A stretch of DNA of 64,000 bases from contig NC_060885.1 in assembly GCF_014805685.1 (NCBI RefSeq), positions 16,058,632 through 16,122,631 of the forward strand. The letters run 5' to 3'. Source of the stretch: Silurus meridionalis (Eukaryota > Chordata > Actinopteri > Siluriformes > Siluridae). The translations under genes and the position numbers were made by a program. Below the pieces are notes generated by a model. The model worked only from the letters and a program-made list of their open reading frames with translations, ran no database searches and had not been told where the DNA came from. Of this stretch, positions 44,166-56,699 are shown piece by piece; the first letter of the stretch is position 1; the number at the start of each line of letters is the position of its first letter.

Positions 44166-44550
44166 AATGGCAAAACTCATGAATTCAGTTTCATGTTCAC
44201 CAGCAAATGATCTGGAGCAGGCTACTCACTCACCAGCACAAAGATTCCATGATTCAGACCACAGGCTGCAGCCTTTACAAATTCACTTAGCTAATTGATT
44301 TCAGCAGTGTCACGTTGCTGTCTGTCATGTGAGTAAACTGCCCAGCTCCTCTGAGTGTCCTAAACGTCCTGGCTATCTTCATGACTGTACACGATCTAAG
44401 GGAATAAATGGAATGCTCAACCTTTACAGTCTGGTCACGCCTGTCCTTCTTCACAAGATGAAGTCTGTGATCCTGCAACCAGTCCACTACAAACCAAGCT
44501 GAAAGAAACTTTTACTCGTATACTTGCAATCAAAACTTTGAGAAACATAA
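44166..44550 (+). promoter_or_regulatory. Probable 5' UTR/proximal promoter of the transporter gene
   Basis: This lies between the tRNA-like repeat and the ATG. There is no clear TATA box. The start context is acataaATGg, with purine at -3 and G at +4. A further upstream non-coding exon cannot be excluded. Confidence 0.35.
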
Positions 44551-46267
44551 ATGGCTGAACAACTGTTGATTACCTCAGTAGGCAAAATTACATCGGTAAG
44601 TTTTTCATATTTGTGTTATATTTTAAATCCAATAAGTTGTTATATGTAAAATAACATCTTGTATTTAAGATATTTTCTTTACATTTCACTAATAAACTAG
44701 GTTATTTAAACTTTGTAGTTGAAACTCAAAATCAGTTTACTTTTAATTGGCATATGAATGAATGTTTTGTATGTGTTTGTTTGTTTTTATAATTATTACT
44801 ATTTTATTTTATATTCTATTAATTCTAGCATATAGACCAGACTTACCACGTGAAGTCAACTACTTGCCTTTGGAGTAAAATGTTTAAGTGATGAGTTTGA
44901 TTGCTATATTGAGCAGACAGTTTAGTAATGTTCTTGCAATAAAACCTATACCAGAAGCCATAAACACCAAACTACATAATTGTACATTATCACTGATTTG
45001 CTCACTTGTAAAGTAAAACTAACGACATCCTCTCCTCTGACACCAGTTAACTTTTTTACATTTTACACACTGTTAGCCTAAAGAAAATGGGCATTAAGCA
45101 TACAATGATTTCTTCTTCTTTTTTCTTTTTAACTTCAACCTATTCTTACTTTAGCAAAATTCACAATGACCCTTACAAACCCTTACAAACAAGCGTTTTT
45201 TTTTTTTTCCTTACATTGTACCTGAAATATGGAAATGTAATTTATTATGTGATCCTTTCACTCAAAATTAAATCAGTGCATTTCAAGGTCATAAGATTAC
45301 TATTACCTTCAGTTATGAGTAATAGATACAAACTCAAATATAAAATTAATATCATAGAATGTATTTATGTAGCTATATTTTCATTTATTCATTGGTATTA
45401 AACTATATTGTACTATAGCTTTTTTATTAATCTTACATTTGCTTAATAGTTATATTAAATATTTTATTGTTTTATGATTTATTTGGATTAAGAATTTGTT
45501 TTGTCTTTTCTCTCAATGCCTACAGCACCTCACATTATCCCTGCTGGCTGTGGCCTTCCTCACTTCATTTGGTAGCTCAATGCTATATGGCTATAATCTA
45601 GCTGTGGTGAACTCTCCTGCAGGGGTAAGAGCTCACTAAATGTGTCCATCTACTGTACAGTACTGTACATAAAGCACTGTATGCTCTGTATATATTTGCA
45701 ACACCTAACATTTGAGGGAACATAAAAAAATTAAGATGGGTCACATAACTATACACATGGGTTGCACTGGATTGCAGAGAACCATTATTCTAAGGGATAA
45801 TTTCAGAGTCACTCTGTAAACAATGGTCTACAAAATATACTGGTTGCCACCTGTTTTGGGAAGTTTTGCCACAAAATAGAATTGCAGACTATTAACTATA
45901 CTACTATAAAAACTATAACTAAAAAAACCTAAAACATTTTTACCCCTTTTTTTTTACCCCACTTTTTAGTAGGTTGAAATTAAAGTAAATGTTTGTAGTC
46001 AAAACATGTTATATAAAGCATTTAACCTTTTAGTTTGTGAAAAATTATTTTGCAATTTTTTTTTATTTACATTTCAACTTAATATATAGTGTACATTTTT
46101 TTTCATTAATATAATGAAACACTGATCATTCTATTTTTTCTTATTCATCTCCAATCGCACTATAAACCTCTAGGGTTTTACAAACTAATGGTTAGGAAAT
46201 CCTATGTTATATTAGTATGTCCTACTCATTCACAAAATAATACTAAGCATTTCTATTTTCTCTTATA

Positions 46268-46330
<63 letters not shown>

Positions 46331-49300
46331 AAGAAGAATATGATGATGATGATGATAATGATAATGATTAAATAATATCTTAAATTAATATAATTAAATA
46401 TATATATATATATAAGTTTATATACTACAACATATTTATTCTCTTTTATAAGAGAGAATCTATATGCTGTGTTATGATTGAGCAAGACATCTTAATTTAT
46501 GGTCATACACTGTCAAGTTATCTTGGATTTTGCATGTCAATTTCCTCTAACTTGAAACATACACTATACTTAAGGCGTTATTTCCTAAATTGTAAGATTT
46601 TACACTTTTTGTATTTACTAAATAAAATACATAACATCCACATATCAATAATGTTTAAATATAATAGTTGTTGAGTAGTATATTCACAGATCTGCAGTGT
46701 AATGGAAAATTGTTGCCCTAGTGGTCACATGAACACTAGCTCCTCTGAAGCTCTCCTGTGAGTGGGAGATTTGTCACTGTGTGAGGAATGTGGATGGAAT
46801 GGACCATGTGTCTGAAACTAGCCCTTACTGAAACTCTGACAATATGGCCTGTGATTCGGTATTAAATTCTGTAATCCATACTCATATCAGTTATTACTGT
46901 ATTGGGGAATGGCATCTTATCATTCGTCTTATTGATGCCACTAGACATCTTAAAGTATCACAATGTCTGTAGCATATTTATTTTGCCAACCATATAACTG
47001 CACTGATTTTCTGATAAAGTTGATTAAAAAAAGATGTTTATAAAGCAGCCTGTATAATTGTGATGTATAACATTAGGCATCTGAGTTTCTTTGCCATTTT
47101 GAGCTGGTTGCCTCTAGCAGGTCTTCATGTACAGTAAGTGGGGATCTATTTGCCTTGCACCATTAGTCTGTTAATGATGAAAAGATTCAAATTTTCCTGT
47201 TCTTTTCTTCTTTTTTTATTTTTTATTGTTGCCTGTTACATTCCCCAAGAAAGTGGTTTTGTTTTATGAGTCTGAAGTATCCACAGAATAGAAAAGGTTT
47301 GTAACAAAGTGTGTAAAATAGTTTTTAACTACTGAATCTGAAATTACATAAATGGTTTGATTTGCACAGAATAGAAAACTTGAGATTGGATTTCAAGTAA
47401 TTATCAAGACTTGAAATCTAATGGCTGCTTTTTGGCTATTCATGAAAATTAAAAAATGACTATCACACAGTTGTACTGGTGAGTATATTAAAGGGTAACT
47501 GAACATTGCAGTTTTAAAACTGTGCTTAAAATAATTAGGGTAAAAACTGATGAGGCAAAAGATAACTGCATAGAGATTGATTCAATTAGACATCTGAATC
47601 CAATACACATAGTGAGGATGTGTGTGACACAGGAGAAAACACATTGTTGTCATCTTTGTGCAAAAAAAAACCCAGGAGATTCTTTGATATATTTTCATAT
47701 TAAATGGTTAACCCTTGTTTCCGAGAGTTAATTTATTTGTTAATCACTAGGTGCATATTTTTTCCTCTTTTTCTTTCCTTTCTTTACACACATTCAGTAC
47801 ATTAAGAACTTTTACAATCGTACTGTTGTGAGTCGAAATGGGACTGGGATGAATGGAGAGCAGCTGACGATCATGTACTCACTCACTGTGTCTGTCTTCG
47901 CCATTGGAGGCCTGATCGGCTCCTTAATGGTCGGAATGCTCGTCACCAGATTTGGAAGGTAAGTCAATAGGAGACCTCACAACATCTGGTGCTGTCTGGT
48001 CACTCTGCCATATGTGCACCTGCTACTCCCCAGAGTGTGACGCTCACCAAGGTACACACTACCTCATCTGTCACCTCACATGACCTTTTCTTTTTTATTT
48101 GTTTACCTCTGTACATGACCTTGGTCACACTTTGAAGTGTTGTTTTGTGGTCTGTAGGCAAAAAAACTTTCTCTCACTAACTTCTCAGATTGCTGTTGTG
48201 ACAATAAAATAAGCCAGGTCATTATGTTGACCCAAGAGTTTATATTAATAGTAATATGTTTTTATAATGGAATGCATATTCAGCTATGCTTTAATGTGAG
48301 AATGAGACATAATCAGAATTCTTCAGCATGCCCACAGAGGCACTCGCAAACTCCTCTGCTTGTCTCGTCTGCTCCAAGCATCTCACGGGAGCCATGAGAT
48401 TAGACTGCAGACATTTAAATGCAAATGAAAGGTGATGATTCACAACTTCATTTAATGCTCTAATCAATTGTGGCCCAGCAAAGTGTTTTATAGGACTAAG
48501 GCCATCATAACGCCAAGCATGGCACAGCCAAGTGTAAATCAGAGCGAAAAGTTTGCCACCTGATAGAACTAATCAAGGAGGCCAGCTATTTTATTCAGCA
48601 CTGCAGTCGGGGAACATCAATAACCTGGTTTTGATAGTTAAACTCCCTGGTGGCGGCTGTTGAGCATTACAGCTCTGGTTAATGAGCGGTGTTAAGAACA
48701 GGACTTGTGTCTGTCTGTCCTTGCAGGAAAGGGACTGTGGTCAACTCTACTGTGCTGGTCTTCATAGCAGGCAGCCTAATGGGCTTCAGCAGGATCTGTC
48801 ACTCACCTGAAATGGTTATTGTTGGTCGCTTTATCACAGGAATACATTCAGGTAACATGATGTAAATGCTTAACTAATTTTGTTTACTGTATTCAACTAG
48901 TTTTGTAATGTGTCTTTTTCTGTGTCTCAGGAATCTCTTTAAGTGTGGTGCCCATGTACCTTGGAGAAATAGCTCCCAAAAACATGAGAGGCTTTCTAGG
49001 CCTCATGCCCAGCATATTCATCTGCATTGGAGTCTTCTCTGCTCAGCTACTGGGCCTGCATGAACTCTTAGGAAAGGTAGGGGTATGACAGAATGGCATG
49101 ATTTCAACCTTACAGAACAGCATTGTTTTGTACTTGTACCCTTAAAATTTACACACATAAACAGAGCTCTTCATTATTGTAATGCCTTGTGTCTAGGTTG
49201 AGGATTGTAAACGATTGCTTCTCGGCCATTGCTTTGATTGACAGGAGGAACACTGGCCCCTAATTCTCTCCCTGGTGGTCATCCCAACATTTATCCAGCT

Positions 49301-51155
49301 GATGCTGTTGCCGTGGTTTCCAGAAAGTCCTCGTTATTTGTTAATTGAAAAGCACAATGTCCATGCCACTATCAACGGTAAGAGAACTGGCCTTAGTAGT
49401 AGTGTTTCAGACTGGTGTTTAGCGCTTATGCTTGATTTGTAATATATGGTTTTAAATTTCATTTATCATTTAATACCTCTCCTTCATGATTATTCCATGT
49501 TTTGTAACAATCTGTCATTTAAGAAAAAAGAACGTGTGATCTGTTTTCAATAGTACTATAGACTGTCACATATAAACTTTTTCATCATCTTTCATGTTTT
49601 GTAGCACTGAAGTGGTACAGGGCCAGATGTAACATTCAGGCTGAGATTGAGGAAATGCAGGAGGAACAGCGCTCCCTGTTCACCGTTGAGACTGTGTCTG
49701 TTTGGCAGCTGCTACTGGACCCTACAGTCCGCTGGCAGGTCCTTTCTGTGGTCGTCATTAACATCGGGATGCAGCTGTCTGGAATAGATGCTGTAAGACT
49801 GGGTTTACTTTAACATATGAGTGACATTTTCTATAGTTGCACATGATATACAATATGTATAAAGCTGCCACCAGGTTTTTAAAAGGGTTTGATTTTGAGA
49901 ACTTTGTGACTTTTCTCAGCTCGCAAAAGAGCTCCCTCAGTTTTTATTGATACAACAAATAAATTCAGGAGCATTACCTTTGTGAATTATTTGGTTTAGC
50001 TGCAAATTAATTATTCAGATGATTAAGTGGACAGAGTTGGCAGAAAGCTCATACTTTACCCAACAGAGCTGAACAAATTGCAATCCTTATTTCAAGAGTC
50101 TGTTTATAGCATCTAATTTGTTCTGCCCTGCCAAGGCAATAAACATAGGCTATTATTAAAGCAAATTACATAGAACCAAATCTGAATCTGAGGCATAGTT
50201 TAGTTAAAGATAAAGTGGGTGAGATTTCAAAATCATAATTCTTACACTACAATGGTGAATTGAAGTTGCTGAATGATGCCCATGGTGAACTTATTCGACA
50301 ATAGAATAAAAACATCTGTGTTACCCAGAAAGCACTCACACATTCAAATTAGACATCAATGGACTATAAGACATTTATATTTGAGAGGATTAAAGCAATG
50401 CAGGATTTCACATTTTGCAGTAGTCATCCATACTGCATCTTTATTACAATGCCATAAACGTGCTAGAAGTTAGGATGAGAAATAAACATGCTTTTTTTTG
50501 ACAACAGAATAAGATTTAAAGTATCACCAGCTATAAGACAATGCTGACATTTGGGTGAATAATCTTGCAAGCCAGGCAGTAAATGTGTGTTAATAATTTA
50601 ACTGAAAATTTGGGACAGATTCACCGCATTACATTCATCTCCCCTGCCATTTATAACAGCTGCCATGGAAACCAAGTATATTCGTTTCCTGAAAGAAAGA
50701 AAATAAATGTTGCTTATAAAAGTGTGTTGAGCCTGTAACACAGCGTGCAAGTATTTATACTTGTTACAATCGAATGCATTTTTATATTTAATGCTTTAAA
50801 CCACTTTTCTTAACAGTCTGTTTTGTTCTTCAATACTCAAAACAGGGAGGTTTGATATCAATAGAGTTCAAAACAATAATCCTCCTTAATCACTTAAAGC
50901 AAGAATGTAAAACTGATCTCTGAGATCAGATTCTAGAAAGTTCAGCTATGAAACCTGACCATAAAAACATCAGCATTTATGTACTCTGGCTAGAATGTGG
51001 ATAAGTTTGTATTGCTTATTCACATGAGTTCTTTTTTTAACGTTTGCTTTTAAAATTCCAGGTATGGTTTTGTCTTTGTTGTTGAAAAGAAGAGGCTAAA
51101 AAGACAATAGAAAGAAAGTAATGGGATTTAGAAATTACAGTGTATTATAGTATTC

Positions 51156-51251
<96 letters not shown>

Positions 51252-54122
51252 GGTAAATGGGGTTGACAGGTGGTGTGTCTTGGCTGAGTTGAGCCAGAGC
51301 AGCAGGAGAGAGGCTGACCGTGTGTGTCCTCTGCACTCCCAGTAGCTCTAAAACCGTCTGTGTTTCCTCTGATTACCCCCCTGTCTAAAGTCGCATACAC
51401 CCCTCCAGCGCCAAAATTGAATCTGAAGTGTTGTACACCATAACTGTGCAGCTATGATACACCACCTGTTCAAGCAAAAATCAGTATCTCTCTCGTTCTT
51501 GTCCTCTCTCACTATATTTCACCCACTGCTCTTGATTTTCACTCCCACCATAGATCTGGTTCTACACCAATGACATTTTCGAGAATGCTGGGATACCGGC
51601 CCCTGAGATCCCATACACCACTGTAGGAACGGGAGCCATCGAGATCATTGCAGGTCTTCTAGGGGTGAGGATATTATTTTTATTCTAATACAAAACATGA
51701 CTAAAGTGTTTGCTAAGGTTATATATAACTTTAGTCCTTATCTACTGACAAAGTGTTAGGGTGTAAAGGGTGGCATTTAAAAGGAAAAAATATTGCTGTG
51801 ATTTTTGTTTTAAAATATGACAAACCAATTATAACAAGAAAGTTTTTTGTGCAAGTCATAACAGATCATCCTGTCGCCAACACCTCGATTCCATCTCTGG
51901 TAAAGAAAATATATTAGAGTTTCTCAATAGCATCATCAATCGGTTCAAGCCTATGCAGTAGAACCTATGCTTCAGCTGTAAAGAAATCAAGCCTGAAGAT
52001 GTGAGCTCTCCCTCTGGAGACTCTCTGCCTCTCTGTCTTTTCTTTCTGCTTCGCTTTGCTTTTCTGTCCATCTTCCGCCGCTCACTTTTCCTCATTTTTT
52101 TCTCTCCTGCTTTTACCCTCATAGAAAACACTGTATGAGATGAAAGGAAAACATTAGAGAGATGGATGAGTCTTGTTCCCACTGGCTCCTTCTCTGGGTC
52201 ACATCTCAGAGCTGTAATGGAGGCTAGACGCAGTCTCCGTCTCCCAGGCGTATCGCTTAGCTAGGATTTAGTGATGCACCATCAGCGACTGGAGGAGGCG
52301 AGGCGCGCTGTTAGTCAGGAGAACTCATTGCTGTCAGTGTCAATTGGCCCTCACTTGGGAGGCCAATGGCACACAGGAGGAAGGCCAGAGATTGGTTATA
52401 AAATTACAACTATTCATTCTGCTGTCAGACGCTTTCCGCACCCTCCTTTAAGTCAGCGCACTGTTTTGGCTCTCATCTTTTCCTTATTGTCTTGCGCTTT
52501 CAGGCTTTTTGAATTACATGTTTAAAACACCAATTTCCAAATGGCATCTCAGCTTTGAGTTTACTAACACAGGTGACAGTAAACATATGTCCGGTCATAG
52601 CATCTGGGTTTTTTTATATTAATTAAAAATTAATGACTATCATTTATTTCTGTTTTCCTAGTGTTTTACAATCGAGCGGCTTGGAAGAAGGCCACTGATA
52701 ATTGGAGGGTTTGGGGTAATGGGCCTCTGTTGTGCTGGGATAACGTTTTCCCTTGCACTACAGGTGAGCATTAATAGGACCTATACTACAATTAAAACTA
52801 TATTCATTGTTCATATTGGATTTATTTTGTAACAAAATGAAACAGAGTTTATATGATGCATGCATGAGAGTATTCATAATGCATTTGTATCATGCACTTT
52901 GTGTTATTTCTTTCTTCCTCTCTTAGACATATATGCATTTCATGAAGTATGTGAGTGTAGGCTGTGTGGTTGGCATCATTGCTGGGTTCTGTATAGGACC
53001 AGGTGGGTTCTCTTACCTTTATGTTTTTAAATTGTTTTCAATAGCTAAATGTAAAGGCCATACCTTTATCATGTGAAATAATGTTGCTTTACTACATATG
53101 AAGAGATATGATCTCTAGAGTGTGGTTTACACTGAATCAACAGATGGTCGTTCTTTGACCCTTTGTTTCTGTGACATCTGGAAATAGGGAAATAGCGACA
53201 CCTGGAGGCAGAATAGATAAATTACTTAAAAAATATTCTCATTGCGTCATTTAAAGCGAGTCAATGTATAGAAAAATAGAAAGGTATCTATTTGCTTGTA
53301 TATTTTTTGTATAATAAGCTTTGGGTTCAAGGGTCTTTGAGAGACTGATATAAATGTTTCTTTTATCATCAATAATCACAAGTAATAACATAATAACATA
53401 TACACTGTGAACACAAAGCATATACGTATTACATAGTAATATATTACATTACTATTATATATTATTTTACTGCAACATTTCATAACGGCACTGCAAGCTA
53501 TTAGCCAGTAATCTGAATTCAAAAAAAGAGGAGTACATTTTGTTATTAAGTGCATGCATTGCTTATTCAGTGGTGTATTAGTATTATGTGTGGAGTTTAT
53601 GCATGCTACAAGAGTAGAGTAGAGCAGAGGAGCATGGCTGAAATGATGAATGAGACTGCAAGTGCTTTACTCCGTTGATGTATGATTCAACCCCACTCCA
53701 AAATCTATAATTCATTCTCAGGCCGCAGCCTCAATCGCTGTAATTACGTCTTTAATTAGGATTTTTTATGGCTCATTGTTCATAAACAATGATGAATATG
53801 GCTTTTTAAGCCAAAATCCTGCATGAACAATGAATTACAAGCAGAGTTCCATATCAATTTAACTGCAGCACGCTTTCTGCTGCAATTATCATGCACAAAT
53901 AATGAAGTCGCAGCTTGGCTTGTTCCTGAATTCATTAGACTTGAAATAACACCTTGCGCCTGTTTATTTTTCACTGGTAACCAAAAGGGATTAGAAGTTA
54001 AGCACTGGAACAATAATGAGCACCTCGTAAAGCTATTTTATTGTCTTCTTCCCTTCATGAACTGTTGCATTATGGAAAAGCACTGGACTTGTGCTTTAAT
54101 GGATGCAATATATGCATATATC

Positions 54123-54197
<75 letters not shown>

Positions 54198-55482
54198 GTA
54201 ATACTATATGCGCTTTTCAAAAGCATCTGCAGTTTATAAGTCACCTCTCACCATAAGTAAATTGAGCCTTCCCTGTAAAAAACACTCCAGACAATTGAAT
54301 TACAATAATAATAGGGTACAGAATGGTGTTTTGCATTTGATTTTTTTTGTTGTTGTTTTTGTTTTGTTTTTCAAGCTGGGGTTCCATTCCTGATCACAGC
54401 AGAACTGTTTAAACAGTCCCACCGTCCTGCTGCATATACTGTAGGAGGTTCTCTAAACTGGGTGTCTAATTTCACTATTGGTTTCATCTTCCCTTTCTTA
54501 CAGGTGCTAATACTACATTCAAAAAAGCATTCCACTACATTACTGTTACATTATATGTGGTTATTTAAAATGAAAACAGTTTGGGAAATCTAACTAATAT
54601 TCATTAAACTAGTAACATGTTATAATACCTTCCAGTAATGCACTGTTTCAGTAACTGGGTATTACCATAGTAGATTTTCATTAATTACTAATCACTATAA
54701 TAAACTTTTATGTTGACTAGTAATGATTTGCTATGATAACAAAACTATAATGACATGTTTTAAACCACTGCATAATTAAATTGTCCCTATAGAGGCAAAC
54801 TAGAACTACTTGTATTAACATTTGACATAATTTAGCTACTAGGCCACTGTACTGACAAAAATATATTTACTTGTTATATAGTTTATTTGTAGTTACTAGT
54901 GATGCAGTAGTAAGAGTAAGAGTTTTGATTTTTATAACCCTTCACTTATGGGGTGCAAATAATAATGGGTGTCACTCATGTATCGTTAAGAATATCACTT
55001 CCAGTGACATTTTATTAACAATATATTAACAGATACTTAGTAAGTACTTAGTATTAATTAAGAAGTCATATAGTAATGTGTTATCATTAAAACCAATGTA
55101 TTAGGAACATTGCTTATGAATCTTTTTTATTTATGATACAGGAGTTAATATTGGACTCCACATATTTTTCCAGAAACTTCAGCTTTTTTCTGTAGTCTAA
55201 AATAACCTTTTTGTCCTTGTGTCACAGATGTTGGCAGGGTCCTACTGCTACCTGGTGTTCAGCAGTGTTTGCTTGATAGTAGCTGTCTATGTGTTCTTTG
55301 TCATTCCCGAGACGAAGAATAAGACGTTTATGGAGATCAGTCAGATGTTTGCCACTAAAGAGGGAGTGGTGGAGAGCCAGGCCCTCAGTCAGCCAGATCA
55401 CCTTAAACTGAAGAAGATGAATGGATATGGAGCATTAGAAAATGGCTCACTTGAGTTCGACAGCTCCTCCTCTGGTCCCTGA
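44551..55482 (+). CDS. slc2a15: Class II facilitative hexose/urate transporter (GLUT9/slc2a15-like), 12 coding exons, 522 aa
   Basis: Exons: 44551-44595, 45526-45624, 47798-47958, 48727-48851, 48931-49076, 49245-49377, 49605-49792, 51554-51664, 52662-52763, 52927-53002, 54376-54503, 55228-55482. All introns are GT-AG, and the phases join into 523 codons including the TGA. The ATG directly follows an in-frame TAA, so no upstream in-frame start exists in this exon. The protein is a 12-helix plasma-membrane sugar porter of the major facilitator superfamily. Signatures seen: GRK 101-103, GRF 135-137, PMYLGE 151-156, Q182, PESPRYLL 218-225, QLSG 293-296, ERLGRRP 341-347, GPAGVP 394-399, PETK 465-468. 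Two N-glycosylation sequons (N55, N62) lie in the first outer loop. Class II assignment rests on closeness to GLUT9 and GLUT5 ([21 protein letters not shown] after QLSG). The Asn expected after QLSGI is Asp-298. The substrate could be fructose, glucose or urate and is not decided by sequence. Fish slc2a15 is linked to pigment cells. I cannot separate slc2a15a from slc2a15b, and an slc2a9-like paralogue remains possible. The gene model is secure; the symbol is moderate. Confidence 0.93.
46267..46370 (+). repeat. (AAT)n(AAG)n(ATG)n compound trinucleotide repeat in intron 2
   Basis: Three trinucleotide types succeed one another, each differing from the last by one base. It gives a long low-complexity open frame on the minus strand. 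Confidence 0.95.
48300..48715. other. Complex block in intron 3, candidate regulatory element
   Basis: The block contains 'ttaaatgcaaatgaaaggtg' (octamer-like ATGCAAAT), 'ctaatcaattgtggcccagc' and 'ggttttgatagttaaactcc'. It is less AT-rich than neighbouring intron DNA and has no coding frame. Confidence 0.3.
49900..50700. other. Complex block in intron 7, candidate regulatory element
   Basis: Homeobox-type cores are dense at 49985-50040 (gctgcaaattaattattcag, atgattaagtgg). The block also holds 'ctgccatggaaaccaag' at 50661. It has no coding evidence. Confidence 0.25.
51159..51249 (+). repeat. (GT)n microsatellite in intron 7
   Basis: A pure GT run of about 91 bases, ending 300 bases before exon 8. 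Confidence 0.97.
52150..52520. other. Complex block in intron 8, candidate regulatory element
   Basis: CpG-containing, mixed sequence (ctggaggaggcgaggcgcgc; gtgtcaattggccctcac) with a CCAAT box near 52363. An 84-codon frame at 52271-52525 has no family match and no splice support. Confidence 0.3.
53195..53213 (+). promoter_or_regulatory. Weak CTCF-like motif in intron 10
   Basis: GCGACACCTGGAGGCAGAA resembles the CTCF core with two mismatches. Confidence 0.25.
53680..54110. promoter_or_regulatory. Candidate enhancer in intron 10 with inverted SOX-like sites
   Basis: CATTGTT-CATA-AACAATG at 53774-53791 is a perfect inverted pair of SOX-type cores, and a third AACAATG lies at 53826-53832. Homeobox cores are dense around it (cgctgtaattacgtctttaa, attaggat). 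The block is complex, unlike the AT repeat that follows. Enhancer function is inferred. Confidence 0.4.
54126..54196 (+). repeat. (AT)n microsatellite in intron 10
   Basis: A pure AT run of about 70 bases, 180 bases before exon 11. Confidence 0.97.
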
Positions 55483-55875
55483 AAGTAGAGAGTAGAGAGA
55501 AAACGTTACCAACCCGGTATTCACCATGGTCTCTCACTTGTAAATCTGTAGTTATTATGTATTAACATTTTGAGATGGGTTTAGTCCATAATTTGTGTAA
55601 AAACAGTAATACAGTGGATTTTTCACAATGCATTACAGTAGTTTAAACAGAATGATTTACATGCATATATTATCTAGAAGTTGTCATACAATATTCAGTA
55701 TTAAAAGTCAATATCTGTCAAAATGTAAAATCTTAGTTGTGCTTTATTAGTTTCCTTAATGTATCATAGATACCAAATGTATATTGTAATATTTTGTAAC
55801 TTTATCTAAAGTTTTTGTTTTTACTTCTTTTGCCAAAGCAGTGTATTGTAAGTTGCCATATTTTAATTGTATATG

Positions 55876-55880
<5 letters not shown>

Positions 55881-55939
<59 letters not shown>
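55881..55939 (+). repeat. (CA)n microsatellite in the probable 3' UTR
   Basis: A pure CA run of about 59 bases, 400 bases after the stop codon. Confidence 0.97.
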
Positions 55940-55940
<1 letters not shown>

Positions 55941-55987
55941 TACACGGACAAACAAGCACACACTCAAACTCGCATTTTATAGACAAA

Positions 55988-56390
55988 AGTGACCCTTCCC
56001 CAAACTGTTCCCACAAAGTTTGAGGCATCACAATGCCCGTGTGCACAAAGTGAGCTCCATGAATATACAGTTTATATATGATAGAGTACAAAAAATCTTG
56101 AGTAGTTTGCTATAGAGCTCTGACCTCAACCTTACTGAACAGCTTGGGAATGCAGACTGCACCCCAGGCCTCCTCACCCTGCATCAGTACCTGGCTTTAC
56201 TAATGTTATTGTGATTGGATGAGCACAAATCTCCATCACCACATTTAGAATCTAGAGTAGCATAATGTCATCCCAGAAGAGTAAAGCTTATTATGACAGC
56301 AAATGAGGACAAACTGGAAGTTCAAACAGCACAAATAAACAAATATTATTGTCAGGTGTCCACAAACTTGTGTCCAAATATATTCAGAAT
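55988..56390 (+). mobile_element. Degenerate Tc1/mariner-type transposase remnant, 5'-truncated
   Basis: The stretch from 'gacccttccccaaactg' through 'gtgtgcacaaagtgagctcc' and 'agagctctgacctcaacc' to 'caggtgtccacaaacttg' matches, from memory, the 3' part of a widespread teleost Tc1-type repeat. Frame reading at 56115-56140 gives DLNLTE, the region of the third acidic catalytic residue (usually DLNPIE) of Tc1 transposases. The reading frame is broken by stops and shifts, and the sequence between the VHK and DLN motifs is shortened. The terminal 'caggtgtccacaaactt' resembles the inverted-repeat end, but no matching 5' end is seen. The element is dead and lies inside the inferred 3' UTR. Confidence 0.75.
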
Positions 56391-56654
56391 ATATTATAAA
56401 GCTGTACTGTATCAAATAATGTATATAATACATACTATAATATTCACATTTTTAATCTCTTTTTTACTTCCAGTTGCAAGAAGCCAGATATCTGTGTGAT
56501 GAATATAGATATATGAATGTATTAAAATGGCAAATGTTTTGTTAAAACTAATACAAAAAATTAAATATTTGTTTTTGTCATTTATAACGTAAGTGTATTT
56601 GACCTGATGTTTAATATGAGTGCTTTTTAGAATATTACATTTTTAAATCCCACA

Positions 56655-56660
56655 AATAAA
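56655..56660 (+). terminator. Candidate polyadenylation signal AATAAA
   Basis: This is a canonical AATAAA hexamer 1.17 kb after the stop codon, with a GT-rich downstream stretch. I infer that it is used by the transporter transcript. Confidence 0.5.
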
Positions 56661-56699
56661 AGTGTTTTTAAAGAGTCTGTAGTAGTGTGTTTATTGGAA

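Larger units (their letters stand above)
55483..56685 (+). other. Probable 3' UTR of the transporter gene
   Basis: This stretch follows the TGA. It ends shortly after an AATAAA at 56655-56660, which is followed within 20-30 bases by a GT-rich run (gtctgtagtagtgtgtttat) typical of a downstream polyadenylation element. It carries a (CA)n tract at 55881-55939 and a Tc1 remnant at about 55988-56390. The position of the cleavage site is inferred. An earlier ATTAAA near 55700 could give a shorter transcript. Confidence 0.5.

Noticed and set aside
52271..52525. 84-codon frame in intron 8 as a nested gene
   Set aside because: No recognisable domain and no splice or polyadenylation support; better read as a complex intronic block.
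53823..54239. 138-codon frame in intron 10
   Set aside because: It runs into an (AT)n tract and lies in an intron with correct splice sites on both sides; treated as a non-coding block.
55219..55227. ORF start upstream of exon 12
   Set aside because: The CAG at 55225-55227 is the splice acceptor; phase and family alignment place the exon start at 55228.
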